The translations under genes and the position numbers were made by a program. A stretch of DNA of 31,855 nucleotides, taken from positions 1 to 31,855 of the forward strand of contig JAILZY010000037.1 in assembly GCA_023512255.1 (NCBI GenBank), read 5' to 3'. The notes under the pieces are model-generated. The model saw only the letters and a program-made list of their open reading frames with translations, was not told the DNA's origin and ran no database searches. Positions 1-6,717 of this stretch are shown in pieces (positions within the stretch are counted from its first letter, which is position 1; each line of letters opens with the position of its first letter). The stretch comes from a bacterium (GTDB lineage Bacteria; SZUA-182; DTGQ01).

Positions 1-76
1 ACTATTGTCTTTTACCTCAATACCCTTCCCCTGCAGCTTATCTACTTCTCCTAATTTTAAATATGGGGAACATCTG

Positions 77-222
77 GGAAGGAACCCTTTTTTGGAAGGA
101 ACCCTTATTCAATAAGGGTCCCTTCCAAACCATCCTCCCAAAACTTTAATATTAAAAATATTAATTAAAGTTTTGGGAAAAGAGCTTAAGGGAAAAACCT
201 TATCGAGTAAGGGTTTTCCCTT
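77..222. repeat. Composite palindromic repeat cluster, left end
   Basis: Three palindromes follow each other. The first has two direct copies of GGAAGGAACCCTT (77-89, 94-106), the second pairing with AAGGGTCCCTTCC (114-126) with one mismatch. The 20 bases after it (127-146, starting AAACCATCCTCC) recur at the right end of the window with one difference. The second palindrome (about 137-177) is an AT-rich hairpin with arms TCCCAAAACTTTAATATT and its complement, interrupted by a four-base bulge. The third (188-202 with 208-222) pairs 14 of 15 bases. There is no open reading frame in it. It resembles a dispersed REP/MITE-like element; mobility and copy number cannot be judged here. Confidence 0.75.
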
Positions 223-441
223 ATCTTAATGCCCAATACCCTCGCCCTTCCGAGGATGATAAGCAAAAAAATTCCCCAAGTGGATTGATTCTCAGGACGA
301 AATCATTTATAGTAGTAAGAAAAGCTCAGCCAACTCTTACTCAAGATAGCCCTTGACTCCAAGATAAAAAGACTTCATATCGAATAATAGTTAAATGACT
401 CATGAGATAGAGAGACAGTAAGATAAGGAGATTTATTTCTT
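223..441 (+). promoter_or_regulatory. Leader of the LysM/transglycosylase gene
   Basis: This interval has no convincing coding region. A small GC hairpin (CCTCG 240-244 with CGAGG 251-255) starts it. A TTGACT at 353-358 with TATCGA at 378-383 could be a weak sigma-70 promoter, but the 19-base spacer is long. The clear signal is the ribosome binding site AAGGAG at 425-430, about 11 bases before the ATG at 442. Confidence 0.35.
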
Positions 442-2424
442 ATGAAAGTGAAGTTGAATTATGTTTTACTTACCTGCTTTGTTCTTTTCCTATGTCTTGC
501 CCAAGTCGGATGTTCACAGCTCTTGCTGCCGACATCGGGAAATTCTGCCTCTCAGGAATCTAACTCATTTGTAAGAGAAGAGCTCTTTGAAGCCGATAAA
601 GACACTCCCCCTCAAGAGAGCTCATCTTCTATCTACAGTCAACAGAAAAATCATGCCCTGGCCGAAAAACAGATAAAAGGATCAAGCACATTTCAACCCC
701 CAAACCTGAATGACTCAGCCCCCCAAGCAACTGATCTTGCCCTAGATGATGATCAATCCTTGAGCGATCAATCAGAAGTTGAGTCAATGGAGGATTCGCC
801 AGCCCTCGAAGAGTCAAAGCTAGGCGAGGAAGAGACTGATGAAAGCTCACCGCAAGAGAAGTTAGACGCTGCTCTTCAGCTCTGTCAAGAAGCTCAAAGA
901 CAGTGGGAGGGTGGCAATCCGGACGCGGCTCTTGAAACTTTGGACAGTGCCTATGCACTTTTGACCTCTGTTGATCCCGATAATGATACAGATCTATTGC
1001 AGCAAAAGGACGATATCCGATTTTTGATTTCTAAACGGACAGTGGAAATTTATGCTTCTCGGCAACATGTAGTCAATGGGACTCATCGAGAAATCCCTTT
1101 GACCATGAACGAGCATGTAAAGAGAGAAATCGACTCCTTTCTGGGAATTGAAAGAGAGCATTTCCTTGAGGCTTTCAGCCGCTCTGGGCTCTATCGTCCG
1201 ATGATCGTTAAGGAATTGACCGAAGCCGGCCTTCCAACCAAGCTCTCTTGGCTGCCTCTGATCGAAAGTTACTTCAAGGAAAAAGCCTTTTCCCGATCCC
1301 GTGCCCTGGGTTTATGGCAGTTTATCCCTTCAACTGGATGCAAGTTTGGCCTCAAGAGAGACAAATGGGTCGATGAGAGAATGGATCCTGAAAAATCAAC
1401 TCGAGCAGCCATTGAGTATCTCAGGCAACTGCATCAAATGTTTGGTGACTGGACCACGGTTTTAGCCGCGTATAACTGTGGAGAAGGAACAGTCCTGAGG
1501 GTGATTCGCAATCAACATATAAACTATCTGGATAATTTCTGGGACCTTTATGAGCGCCTTCCCCAGGAAACTGCCCGCTATGTTCCCCGGTTTTTAGCGG
1601 CCATTCAGATCATTGAAGCCCCTGACCGCTTTGGGATCGATTTAGGCCAGCCGCTTGCCCCCCTTGAATACGAAACCGTTACTGTAAGGAAGCAGATTTC
1701 CCTAAAGAGCTTGGCCGAAAAACTAGGAATAAGTGGGAAAGCACTGGCTGAGTTAAATCCTGAGCTTCGCTACCAGATAACGCCAAATTATGAATACCCG
1801 TTGAAGGTTCCTCTAAATACCAAAGAACAGGTCCTCGCCTGCCTGGAATCTCTCCCTGAGACGTCCCCACCAGAGCCTGAAGATTCGCCAATTGTACGGA
1901 TCCAACAAAAAGCTACCTATACTACTACTACCTATACCCTGGCCAAAACGAAAACTAAACCAAATACCTCTCCAATCACAGCTAAACCGAAACCTACACC
2001 CGAAGTCATTACTGTTCGGCTGAGGCCAGGAGATACCCTAAATAAATTAGCTAAAAAATACAAAACTACAGTCAAGGCTATCGTTAAGGCAAACAACCTC
2101 AAGAGCAGGAAACAGCTTAAAGTTGGCCAGCAGATTCGGATCCCGCTCAATCCTGATAATCCTGACCAGAGTCTTGCTCAGAACAATTCCTCGGCCTCCC
2201 AAAAATCTTCTGCTCAAAATGCTGAAAATAGTAAGGGGAAAAAGGCCAAAGGGAAAAAGGCCAAGGTTAGCCGCTATCAGGTCTACTTAGTTAAAAAGGG
2301 AGACTCTCCGGCTAAGATAGCCAAAAGTCACAACCTAGATTTAGACGAATTTTTGAAGTTAAACAAGCTGAATGCCAAAAGCACCATACGCCCTGGCCAG
2401 CAGGTTTTGATTAAAATCGACTAG
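442..2424 (+). CDS. MltD-like lipoprotein lytic transglycosylase with LysM repeats
   Basis: Probable membrane-bound lytic murein transglycosylase that cleaves peptidoglycan glycan strands. Residues 1-24 form a lipoprotein signal with lipobox AQVGC, so Cys24 would be acylated. Residues 25-145 are a low-complexity acidic linker, then a short helical region. The SLT domain spans about 240-395: catalytic Glu275 in PLIES, then GLWQF (290-294) and AYNCGEG (343-349). Three LysM-type repeats follow: a degenerate one near 410-457, a clear one near 522-568 and one at the C-terminus (612-658), linked by Lys/Ser-rich stretches. The architecture matches MltD; 660 residues is long because of the acidic linker. 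Start supported by AAGGAG. It stands alone and converges on queD; its stop codon touches a tandem duplication (2423-2459). Confidence 0.9.
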   Translation: MKVKLNYVLLTCFVLFLCLAQVGCSQLLLPTSGNSASQESNSFVREELFEADKDTPPQESSSSIYSQQKNHALAEKQIKGSSTFQPPNLNDSAPQATDLALDDDQSLSDQSEVESMEDSPALEESKLGEEETDESSPQEKLDAALQLCQEAQRQWEGGNPDAALETLDSAYALLTSVDPDNDTDLLQQKDDIRFLISKRTVEIYASRQHVVNGTHREIPLTMNEHVKREIDSFLGIEREHFLEAFSRSGLYRPMIVKELTEAGLPTKLSWLPLIESYFKEKAFSRSRALGLWQFIPSTGCKFGLKRDKWVDERMDPEKSTRAAIEYLRQLHQMFGDWTTVLAAYNCGEGTVLRVIRNQHINYLDNFWDLYERLPQETARYVPRFLAAIQIIEAPDRFGIDLGQPLAPLEYETVTVRKQISLKSLAEKLGISGKALAELNPELRYQITPNYEYPLKVPLNTKEQVLACLESLPETSPPEPEDSPIVRIQQKATYTTTTYTLAKTKTKPNTSPITAKPKPTPEVITVRLRPGDTLNKLAKKYKTTVKAIVKANNLKSRKQLKVGQQIRIPLNPDNPDQSLAQNNSSASQKSSAQNAENSKGKKAKGKKAKVSRYQVYLVKKGDSPAKIAKSHNLDLDEFLKLNKLNAKSTIRPGQQVLIKID

Positions 2425-2459
2425 TGCCCGGCTTGCCTATCGATCAGTGCCTGGCTTGC
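2423..2459. repeat. Tandem duplication at convergent gene ends
   Basis: AGTGCCCGGCTTGC (2423-2436) recurs as AGTGCCTGGCTTGC (2446-2459), period 23. The first copy begins inside the TAG stop of the transglycosylase gene. The related string GCCCGGCTTGC occurs at 22283-22293 between the HAD and receiver-like genes. No transcription terminator is visible between the convergent genes. Confidence 0.7.
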
Positions 2460-2466
2460 TGAAGTG

Positions 2467-2853
2467 TTAAGTGGCGCTCTCGTCCTGCTCTAAGTATTCT
2501 GCATAGGCGCTGTCTGATTCCCAGACCCGAACTGAAGCTACTTTGATGGGCGATCCTTGAAGCTCCTTGCAAGCCTGCTCGAATATATACCTGGCAATGT
2601 TTTCCGAGGAGGGGTTTTGCTTTTCAAAAGAAGGCAGGGTATTTAGGTTTGTATGGTCAAGGGTGCTGAGGATGCCGTCGAGGCATTTTTTCAAGTGCTT
2701 AAAATCAATAGCCAATCCAACCTCATTGACCTCCCCGGCCCTGACATAGAGCTGAACCCGCCAGTTATGCCCATGAAGCGCTTCACACTTTCCCCTATAG
2801 CCCCGCAACTGGTGAGCGGCGGCAAAACTTGCACTGACCATAAGTTTATACAT
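2467..2853 (-). CDS. queD: 6-carboxy-tetrahydropterin synthase (QueD/PTPS family)
   Basis: QueD converts 7,8-dihydroneopterin triphosphate to 6-carboxy-5,6,7,8-tetrahydropterin, an early step to preQ0 and queuosine. At 128 residues it has the usual bacterial QueD length. Visible signatures are the zinc histidines His14 (in AAHQL), His27 and His29 (in LHGHNW), catalytic Cys23, the Asp66-His67 pair in LDHTNLN, and Glu112 in the C-terminal WES motif. It is the last gene of the minus-strand cluster, 58 bases after ispG. An AGGAGG lies about 15 bases before the ATG, rather far, with GAAGGG closer. No other queuosine gene is in the window, and eukaryote-type pterin synthesis is the less likely alternative role. 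Confidence 0.92.
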   Translation of the reverse strand: MYKLMVSASFAAAHQLRGYRGKCEALHGHNWRVQLYVRAGEVNEVGLAIDFKHLKKCLDGILSTLDHTNLNTLPSFEKQNPSSENIARYIFEQACKELQGSPIKVASVRVWESDSAYAEYLEQDESAT

Positions 2854-2878
2854 GCCCTTCTTTTATCCTCCTCTTAAT

Positions 2879-2902
2879 TTCACTTACCATTAGTTCACTT
2901 AC
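2879..2902. repeat. Short direct repeat between ispG and queD
   Basis: TTCACTTAC occurs at 2879-2887 and again at 2894-2902 (period 15) in the 58-base spacer just before the queD start. Confidence 0.55.
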
Positions 2903-2911
2903 AAGGTTCGC

Positions 2912-3982
2912 TCAAAGCTTCTCTCCGGTCATCTCTTCAATCAGCTCAATCAGGGCCGAAAGAAGATCCTCTTCTGCACATTTTTTGACAATCACTCCCT
3001 GGCGAAAGATAACCCCTCTCTTTCGGCCTCCTGCAATCCCCAGATCCGCCTCCCTCGCCTCTCCTGGGCCATTGACCACACAGCCCATAATGGCTATTTT
3101 CAGGGGATGGGTAAGATGGCCAACTCGCTCCCTGACCTCGGCGGCTAGCCTCTGGATATCAATTTCACAGCGGCCACAGGTAGGGCAGGAAATAATTTCC
3201 GGCCCTCGCTGTCGAATCCCCAAAGAGCGCAAAATTTCATATCCTGCCCGCACTTCCCAGATCGGATCTGCGGTCAGAGACACTCGAAGCGTATCTCCGA
3301 TTCCCTCGGCCAGCAAAATCCCCAATCCAACCGCAGATTTGATTCCGCCGAAAAAAGCATCTCCTGTCTCAGTAATGCCAATGTGGAGTGGATAATCCAG
3401 CTCTTTGGCTATCAGCCGATAGGCTTCGATCGTCTCTGGCACGGATGAGGATTTTACAGAGATTTTGATTCTTGAAAATCCCGCCTCTTCTAAAAGCTCG
3501 ACTTTACGCCTGGCGCTCTCAACCATCGCTTCGGCGCCTGCCCCTCCATATTTTTGATACAGCTCTTTTTCCAGTGAGCCGGCATTGACACCAATGCGAA
3601 TAACCACCCCCCTGTCGCGAGCTACCCGAATCAACTCCCGCAAGTGCGCCTGCGATCCGATGTTGCCCGGATTGATCCTAAGCCCTTCAGCCCCACCCTC
3701 AATAGCCATAATCGCCAGCCGGTAATCGAAATGGATATCGGCAATGACTGGAATCGGGCTATGTTGAACTATATAAGGAATCTGCCCGGCTGCTTCTCGA
3801 TCAGGCACAGCGACGCGGATAATCTCACAGCCAGCCTGAGCCAGCCGCCTGATCTCGGCCACTGTAGCCTGGCCATCTCGAGTATCGGTTTTGGTCATAG
3901 ATTGAACCGAGATCGGGGCGCCACCGCCGATTTGTACCCCCCGCAGCCATAGGGGCCTGGTTATCTTTCGCTGGATGTTCAT
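2912..3982 (-). CDS. ispG: 4-hydroxy-3-methylbut-2-enyl diphosphate synthase (flavodoxin/ferredoxin)
   Basis: IspG (GcpE) reductively opens methylerythritol cyclodiphosphate to HMBPP in the MEP isoprenoid pathway, using a 4Fe-4S cluster. The 356 residues match the short two-domain bacterial form. The N-terminal TIM-barrel part carries PISVQSMTKTDTRD and the LRINPGNIG loop (about 101-109). The C-terminal cluster domain has Cys266, Cys269 (in CPTC) and Cys301, with Glu308 in the CVVNGPGE motif, which are the expected cluster ligands. It lies 76 bases after tsaE and 58 before queD in the same orientation, so it is probably read from an upstream promoter. No good ribosome binding site was seen before the ATG. 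Confidence 0.95.
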   Translation of the reverse strand: MNIQRKITRPLWLRGVQIGGGAPISVQSMTKTDTRDGQATVAEIRRLAQAGCEIIRVAVPDREAAGQIPYIVQHSPIPVIADIHFDYRLAIMAIEGGAEGLRINPGNIGSQAHLRELIRVARDRGVVIRIGVNAGSLEKELYQKYGGAGAEAMVESARRKVELLEEAGFSRIKISVKSSSVPETIEAYRLIAKELDYPLHIGITETGDAFFGGIKSAVGLGILLAEGIGDTLRVSLTADPIWEVRAGYEILRSLGIRQRGPEIISCPTCGRCEIDIQRLAAEVRERVGHLTHPLKIAIMGCVVNGPGEAREADLGIAGGRKRGVIFRQGVIVKKCAEEDLLSALIELIEEMTGEKL

Positions 3983-4043
3983 ATCAGTATACTTTTAAAA
4001 TTTTATAATTATTCAATATTTCCTGAAATCTGACCAAACTGTT

Positions 4044-4067
4044 CATCAATATTTATCATCAATATTT
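4044..4067. repeat. Tandem duplication over the tsaE stop codon
   Basis: CATCAATATTT is present at 4044-4054 and 4057-4067 (period 13). The tsaE stop codon (4059-4061, minus strand) lies inside the second copy. Confidence 0.6.
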
Positions 4068-4562
4068 CATTGAAAAGAGCAGACCGCGAAAGCGACCCAA
4101 AAGTCTCCTTGAATTCTCCCCTTGAGCAGTGAATAACAGCCGCCGAGTGTCGATCCCAATCTGCTCCAGAACTACCCCAAGATGATCTTCGGGCAAAAGC
4201 TCTTTGATTTTATCAGCCCACTCAACCAAAGTCACTCCCTGGCCAAAGAAATACTCCTCATAGCCAAGCTCTTCAAGCTCCTGCGGGCTGGTGAGCCGAT
4301 AGACATCGAAGTGATAAACTGGCAGCAGCCTTCCCTGATACTCATTAATTAGGGTAAAGGTAGGGCTGGTAAGATAGCGGTCCTGAACCCCTAAGCCACG
4401 CATTATGCCCTGGATCAGGCATGTTTTCCCTGCTCCCAGATGACCAGACAGAGCAACAAGCTGGCCGCAGGACAAAGACTCTCCCAGTACCCTCCCCAGA
4501 TAATGGGTTTCCTCTGGGCTCAAGCTGAACAGAATGAGTCGGTCAATTTCCTGATTTTCCAT
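4059..4562 (-). CDS. tsaE: tRNA threonylcarbamoyladenosine biosynthesis ATPase TsaE
   Basis: TsaE is the P-loop ATPase that works with TsaB and TsaD to make t6A37 on ANN-decoding tRNAs in the cytoplasm. The family signatures are all present: the P-loop GHLGAGKT, TSPTFTLINEY, the HFDVYRL motif and LVEWADKI near the C-terminus. The ATG at 4562 gives 167 residues. A longer form from a TTG at 4589 adds nine residues, but that TTG sits in an AT-rich tandem duplication; neither start has a clear ribosome binding site. tsaB and tsaD are not in the window. It follows tonB in the same direction across an 82- to 109-base spacer rich in short repeats. Confidence 0.93.
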   Translation of the reverse strand: MENQEIDRLILFSLSPEETHYLGRVLGESLSCGQLVALSGHLGAGKTCLIQGIMRGLGVQDRYLTSPTFTLINEYQGRLLPVYHFDVYRLTSPQELEELGYEEYFFGQGVTLVEWADKIKELLPEDHLGVVLEQIGIDTRRLLFTAQGENSRRLLGRFRGLLFSMKY

Positions 4563-4573
4563 CTGGTTATCAG

Positions 4574-4649
4574 TTAGGCTTTTTTTCAATTAGGCTTTTT
4601 TATTTTTATCAGTCAGGATTTTATTATTGTCCAGAATTTTATTATCCTG
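4574..4649. repeat. Two consecutive AT-rich tandem duplications upstream of tsaE
   Basis: TTAGGCTTTTTT occurs at 4574-4585 and 4590-4601 (period 16). Directly after it, CAGGATTTTATTATTGTC (4614-4631) is followed head to tail by CAGAATTTTATTATCCTG (4632-4649), period 18. They fill the tonB-tsaE spacer. No function is evident. Confidence 0.65.
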
Positions 4650-4671
4650 GCCGCCATCAGCCACGGCGAAC

Positions 4672-5577
4672 TCATTCAAGGCGAAAGCTAAATGGAATAA
4701 TTCCCCACTCAAGCTCTCCTTTCCCTCTACTTATTGGCTCGAACCGATACTGGCGTAAATACTCCGTGGCCACCACATCTAGCCGAGGGTCTAATTTTTG
4801 CATCGGCACCACCCGAACAACATATCCCTGGCTATCTACCCAAAACTTCAACTTGATCCGTCCCTGAGTCTGGCCCCGATAGCCTTCTGGGTAGCGTGGC
4901 GGATAGGCAGGTTTGTAAAGAATACGCCGAGGCTTCCCTGACCATTCGATATCAGGACTAAACGAAGAAGAAAGGCTAGCATCGCTCACCTCTTCTGCTG
5001 CCTCTTCATCATCACCAAAGTCAATCTCTTCCGGCTCAGGCTTTGGCAAGATATCTTCCGGTTTGATCACATCCTCCTTTTTATTCTCCCTTTTGATCGG
5101 CTCTTCAGCCAGCTTGGGGAGCGGCGGCGGCTGGGGTGCTGGCATATGACGAGGAGAAAGCTGCCTCTGCTCCTGCTGCTGGCTGGCTATCTCATCTGGC
5201 AAGGGCTGGTCTATCAGCTCATCCTCAAGAGTCTTGTCCCTATGCGGTAGGGGAAGTGTTTCCTTCTGCTTGGGCCAAGGAGGGGCAAAGGAAGGCATCT
5301 TGATATCATCCCGCACAGTCTTGAGCCGCTCAAGCATCCTTGGATCTATTTCAGGAGCAGGCAGATCCCCCCGGGCCTGAGGTCTAGCCTTTTTCTTTTG
5401 GACGGGCGAGGAGAGGGGACGGCTCTGAATGAGATGAACCTGGGTGGCAGAGGATGATCCGCCGATCTGCTGCATCGGCAGATCTTGCGGCCTGAATTTT
5501 GGGATCAGCAAGATAAGAACGGCATGCATCAGGAGAGAGATGGCTATAAATGTAGACAAACTTCTATTCTCCGCCAT
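4672..5577 (-). CDS. TonB-family energy-transducing protein
   Basis: TonB proteins carry proton-motive energy from an inner-membrane ExbB/ExbD motor to outer-membrane partners. The protein has one N-terminal membrane anchor (about residues 8-27) with Ser14 and His18 at the Ser-x3-His spacing seen in the E. coli TonB anchor. A long Pro/Glu/Lys-rich periplasmic spacer follows (30-205). The C-terminal TonB domain spans about 215-301, with the YPPRYPEGYRGQTQGRIKL stretch and the conserved end PFSFRLE. It is third in an exbB-exbD-tonB row, 36 bases after exbD. The row follows TPR genes, not a TonB-dependent receptor gene, so the outer-membrane target is unknown. The symbol is left open because paralogues are common. 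Confidence 0.88.
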   Translation of the reverse strand: MAENRSLSTFIAISLLMHAVLILLIPKFRPQDLPMQQIGGSSSATQVHLIQSRPLSSPVQKKKARPQARGDLPAPEIDPRMLERLKTVRDDIKMPSFAPPWPKQKETLPLPHRDKTLEDELIDQPLPDEIASQQQEQRQLSPRHMPAPQPPPLPKLAEEPIKRENKKEDVIKPEDILPKPEPEEIDFGDDEEAAEEVSDASLSSSFSPDIEWSGKPRRILYKPAYPPRYPEGYRGQTQGRIKLKFWVDSQGYVVRVVPMQKLDPRLDVVATEYLRQYRFEPISRGKGELEWGIIPFSFRLE

Positions 5578-5613
5578 AATAATCAGCTACTTATGGTCAA
5601 AGTTACCACCTGC

Positions 5614-6027
5614 TCAATGTTCGTCCTCTGGCCGAGTAGCAATGGCCAGGGTTTCAATGCCGCTTTTTTTGGCAACATCCATAACTGAAACAACCAGGCC
5701 ATGAGGGACGACCTCATCGGCCTTGATAATCAGAACGGATTTATTCCCCAAACTTCGGGCCTTGTCTAGTCGGGCAGGCAGCTCAGCCAGAGAGACAAGG
5801 TCTTCATTCAGGTAAATTTTCCTATCCTTGCTGATCGTTACCGTAAGCTCCTTCTCTGGCTGAAGGTCCTTAGTGCTAGCCTTGGGGAGCCTGACATCAA
5901 TCCCAGTCTGAGCCATAAAGGTAGTGGTAATCATGAAAAATATTACCAGTTGCAAAGTTACGTCAATCAGGGGAGTGAGATTGATATCCATCTTGATACC
6001 GGTATTGTCGTCATTAGAAAAATTCAT
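5614..6027 (-). CDS. ExbD/TolR-family biopolymer transport protein
   Basis: This is the small rotor-type subunit of an ExbB/ExbD (TolQ/TolR) proton-driven motor. The 137-residue protein has one N-terminal transmembrane helix (about 17-38) with the family pattern NLTPLIDVTLQLVIFFMITT. Asp22 corresponds to the conserved membrane Asp thought to take the proton. A periplasmic domain follows (about 43-137). Its start overlaps the exbB stop by four bases (ATGA), showing translational coupling, and a GGGAGG precedes it. ExbD and TolR cannot be separated by eye; the neighbouring TonB-like gene favours the Exb type. Confidence 0.9.
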   Translation of the reverse strand: MNFSNDDNTGIKMDINLTPLIDVTLQLVIFFMITTTFMAQTGIDVRLPKASTKDLQPEKELTVTISKDRKIYLNEDLVSLAELPARLDKARSLGNKSVLIIKADEVVPHGLVVSVMDVAKKSGIETLAIATRPEDEH

Positions 6028-6680
6028 CTCTCCCTCCCCCTTGCCTCACTATCCCGGTGTAAATAGCCTTTTGCGCTCTCATCCTTTTTCAGAATGTCCA
6101 GAAGCTCCATGGAGGTATTTTCCATCTCAGCAATGTATCCATGTGCCTCCTTATAGAAGTAGTTATGCGCCACCAGGGCCGGAATACCGATAATCAGACC
6201 GGCAGCCGTGGTAATCAAAGCCTCGCCGACACCTCCAGCCAGGTCCTTGGGATGGCCGACACCAACAGCGGCCACGACCTCGAAAGCCTTAATCATTCCG
6301 GTTACGGTTCCCAAAAGCCCTAACAGAGGAGCCACCGTAGCTATCGTCGCCAGCGGAGCCAGGTGTTTTTGCAATTTTATTGATTCCTTTTTGCCTGCAT
6401 GTTCGATAGCCTCTTTAATCTCATCCCGTGAGGCATTAATTTTCATTATACCCGCTTCAATGATTTTCGAGATGGCGAAGGAACTGTTGCCACAGATGGC
6501 AATCGCCTCATTTATCTTTCCCTCATGGAGCAGTTTTTTTATTTTGGTAACAAAATCAGGGGGATGAATCCTCGACTCCCGCAGACTGTAGAGCCTCTCA
6601 AGCACAATCGCTAACCCCAGCACCGAGCAGAAAAGAATGGGAACCATGACCCATCCTCCCTTGATAATGTAATCAATCAT
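6024..6680 (-). CDS. ExbB/TolQ-family proton channel protein (MotA/TolQ/ExbB)
   Basis: Inner-membrane channel subunit of the ExbB/ExbD-type motor. The 218 residues hold three predicted membrane helices: about 9-30, about 108-132 with the family signature APLLGLLGTVTGMIKAF, and about 150-178 (GEALITTAAGLIIGIPALVA). A cytoplasmic helical loop lies between the first two. The start is supported by AAGGAGG, and there is a 37-base spacer after the giant TPR gene, so it is probably co-transcribed with it. With the next two genes it forms a complete minimal energiser. Confidence 0.92.
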   Translation of the reverse strand: MIDYIIKGGWVMVPILFCSVLGLAIVLERLYSLRESRIHPPDFVTKIKKLLHEGKINEAIAICGNSSFAISKIIEAGIMKINASRDEIKEAIEHAGKKESIKLQKHLAPLATIATVAPLLGLLGTVTGMIKAFEVVAAVGVGHPKDLAGGVGEALITTAAGLIIGIPALVAHNYFYKEAHGYIAEMENTSMELLDILKKDESAKGYLHRDSEARGRER

Positions 6681-6717
6681 ACCTTACTTCCTCCTTGGTT
6701 AAATAAATATTTAATAC

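Noticed and set aside
2985-3395. Open frames of 60-210 codons opposite ispG, the TPR genes, the GlmS-like gene and pilT
   Set aside because: They are antisense shadows of strongly supported genes, without ribosome binding sites or recognisable domains.
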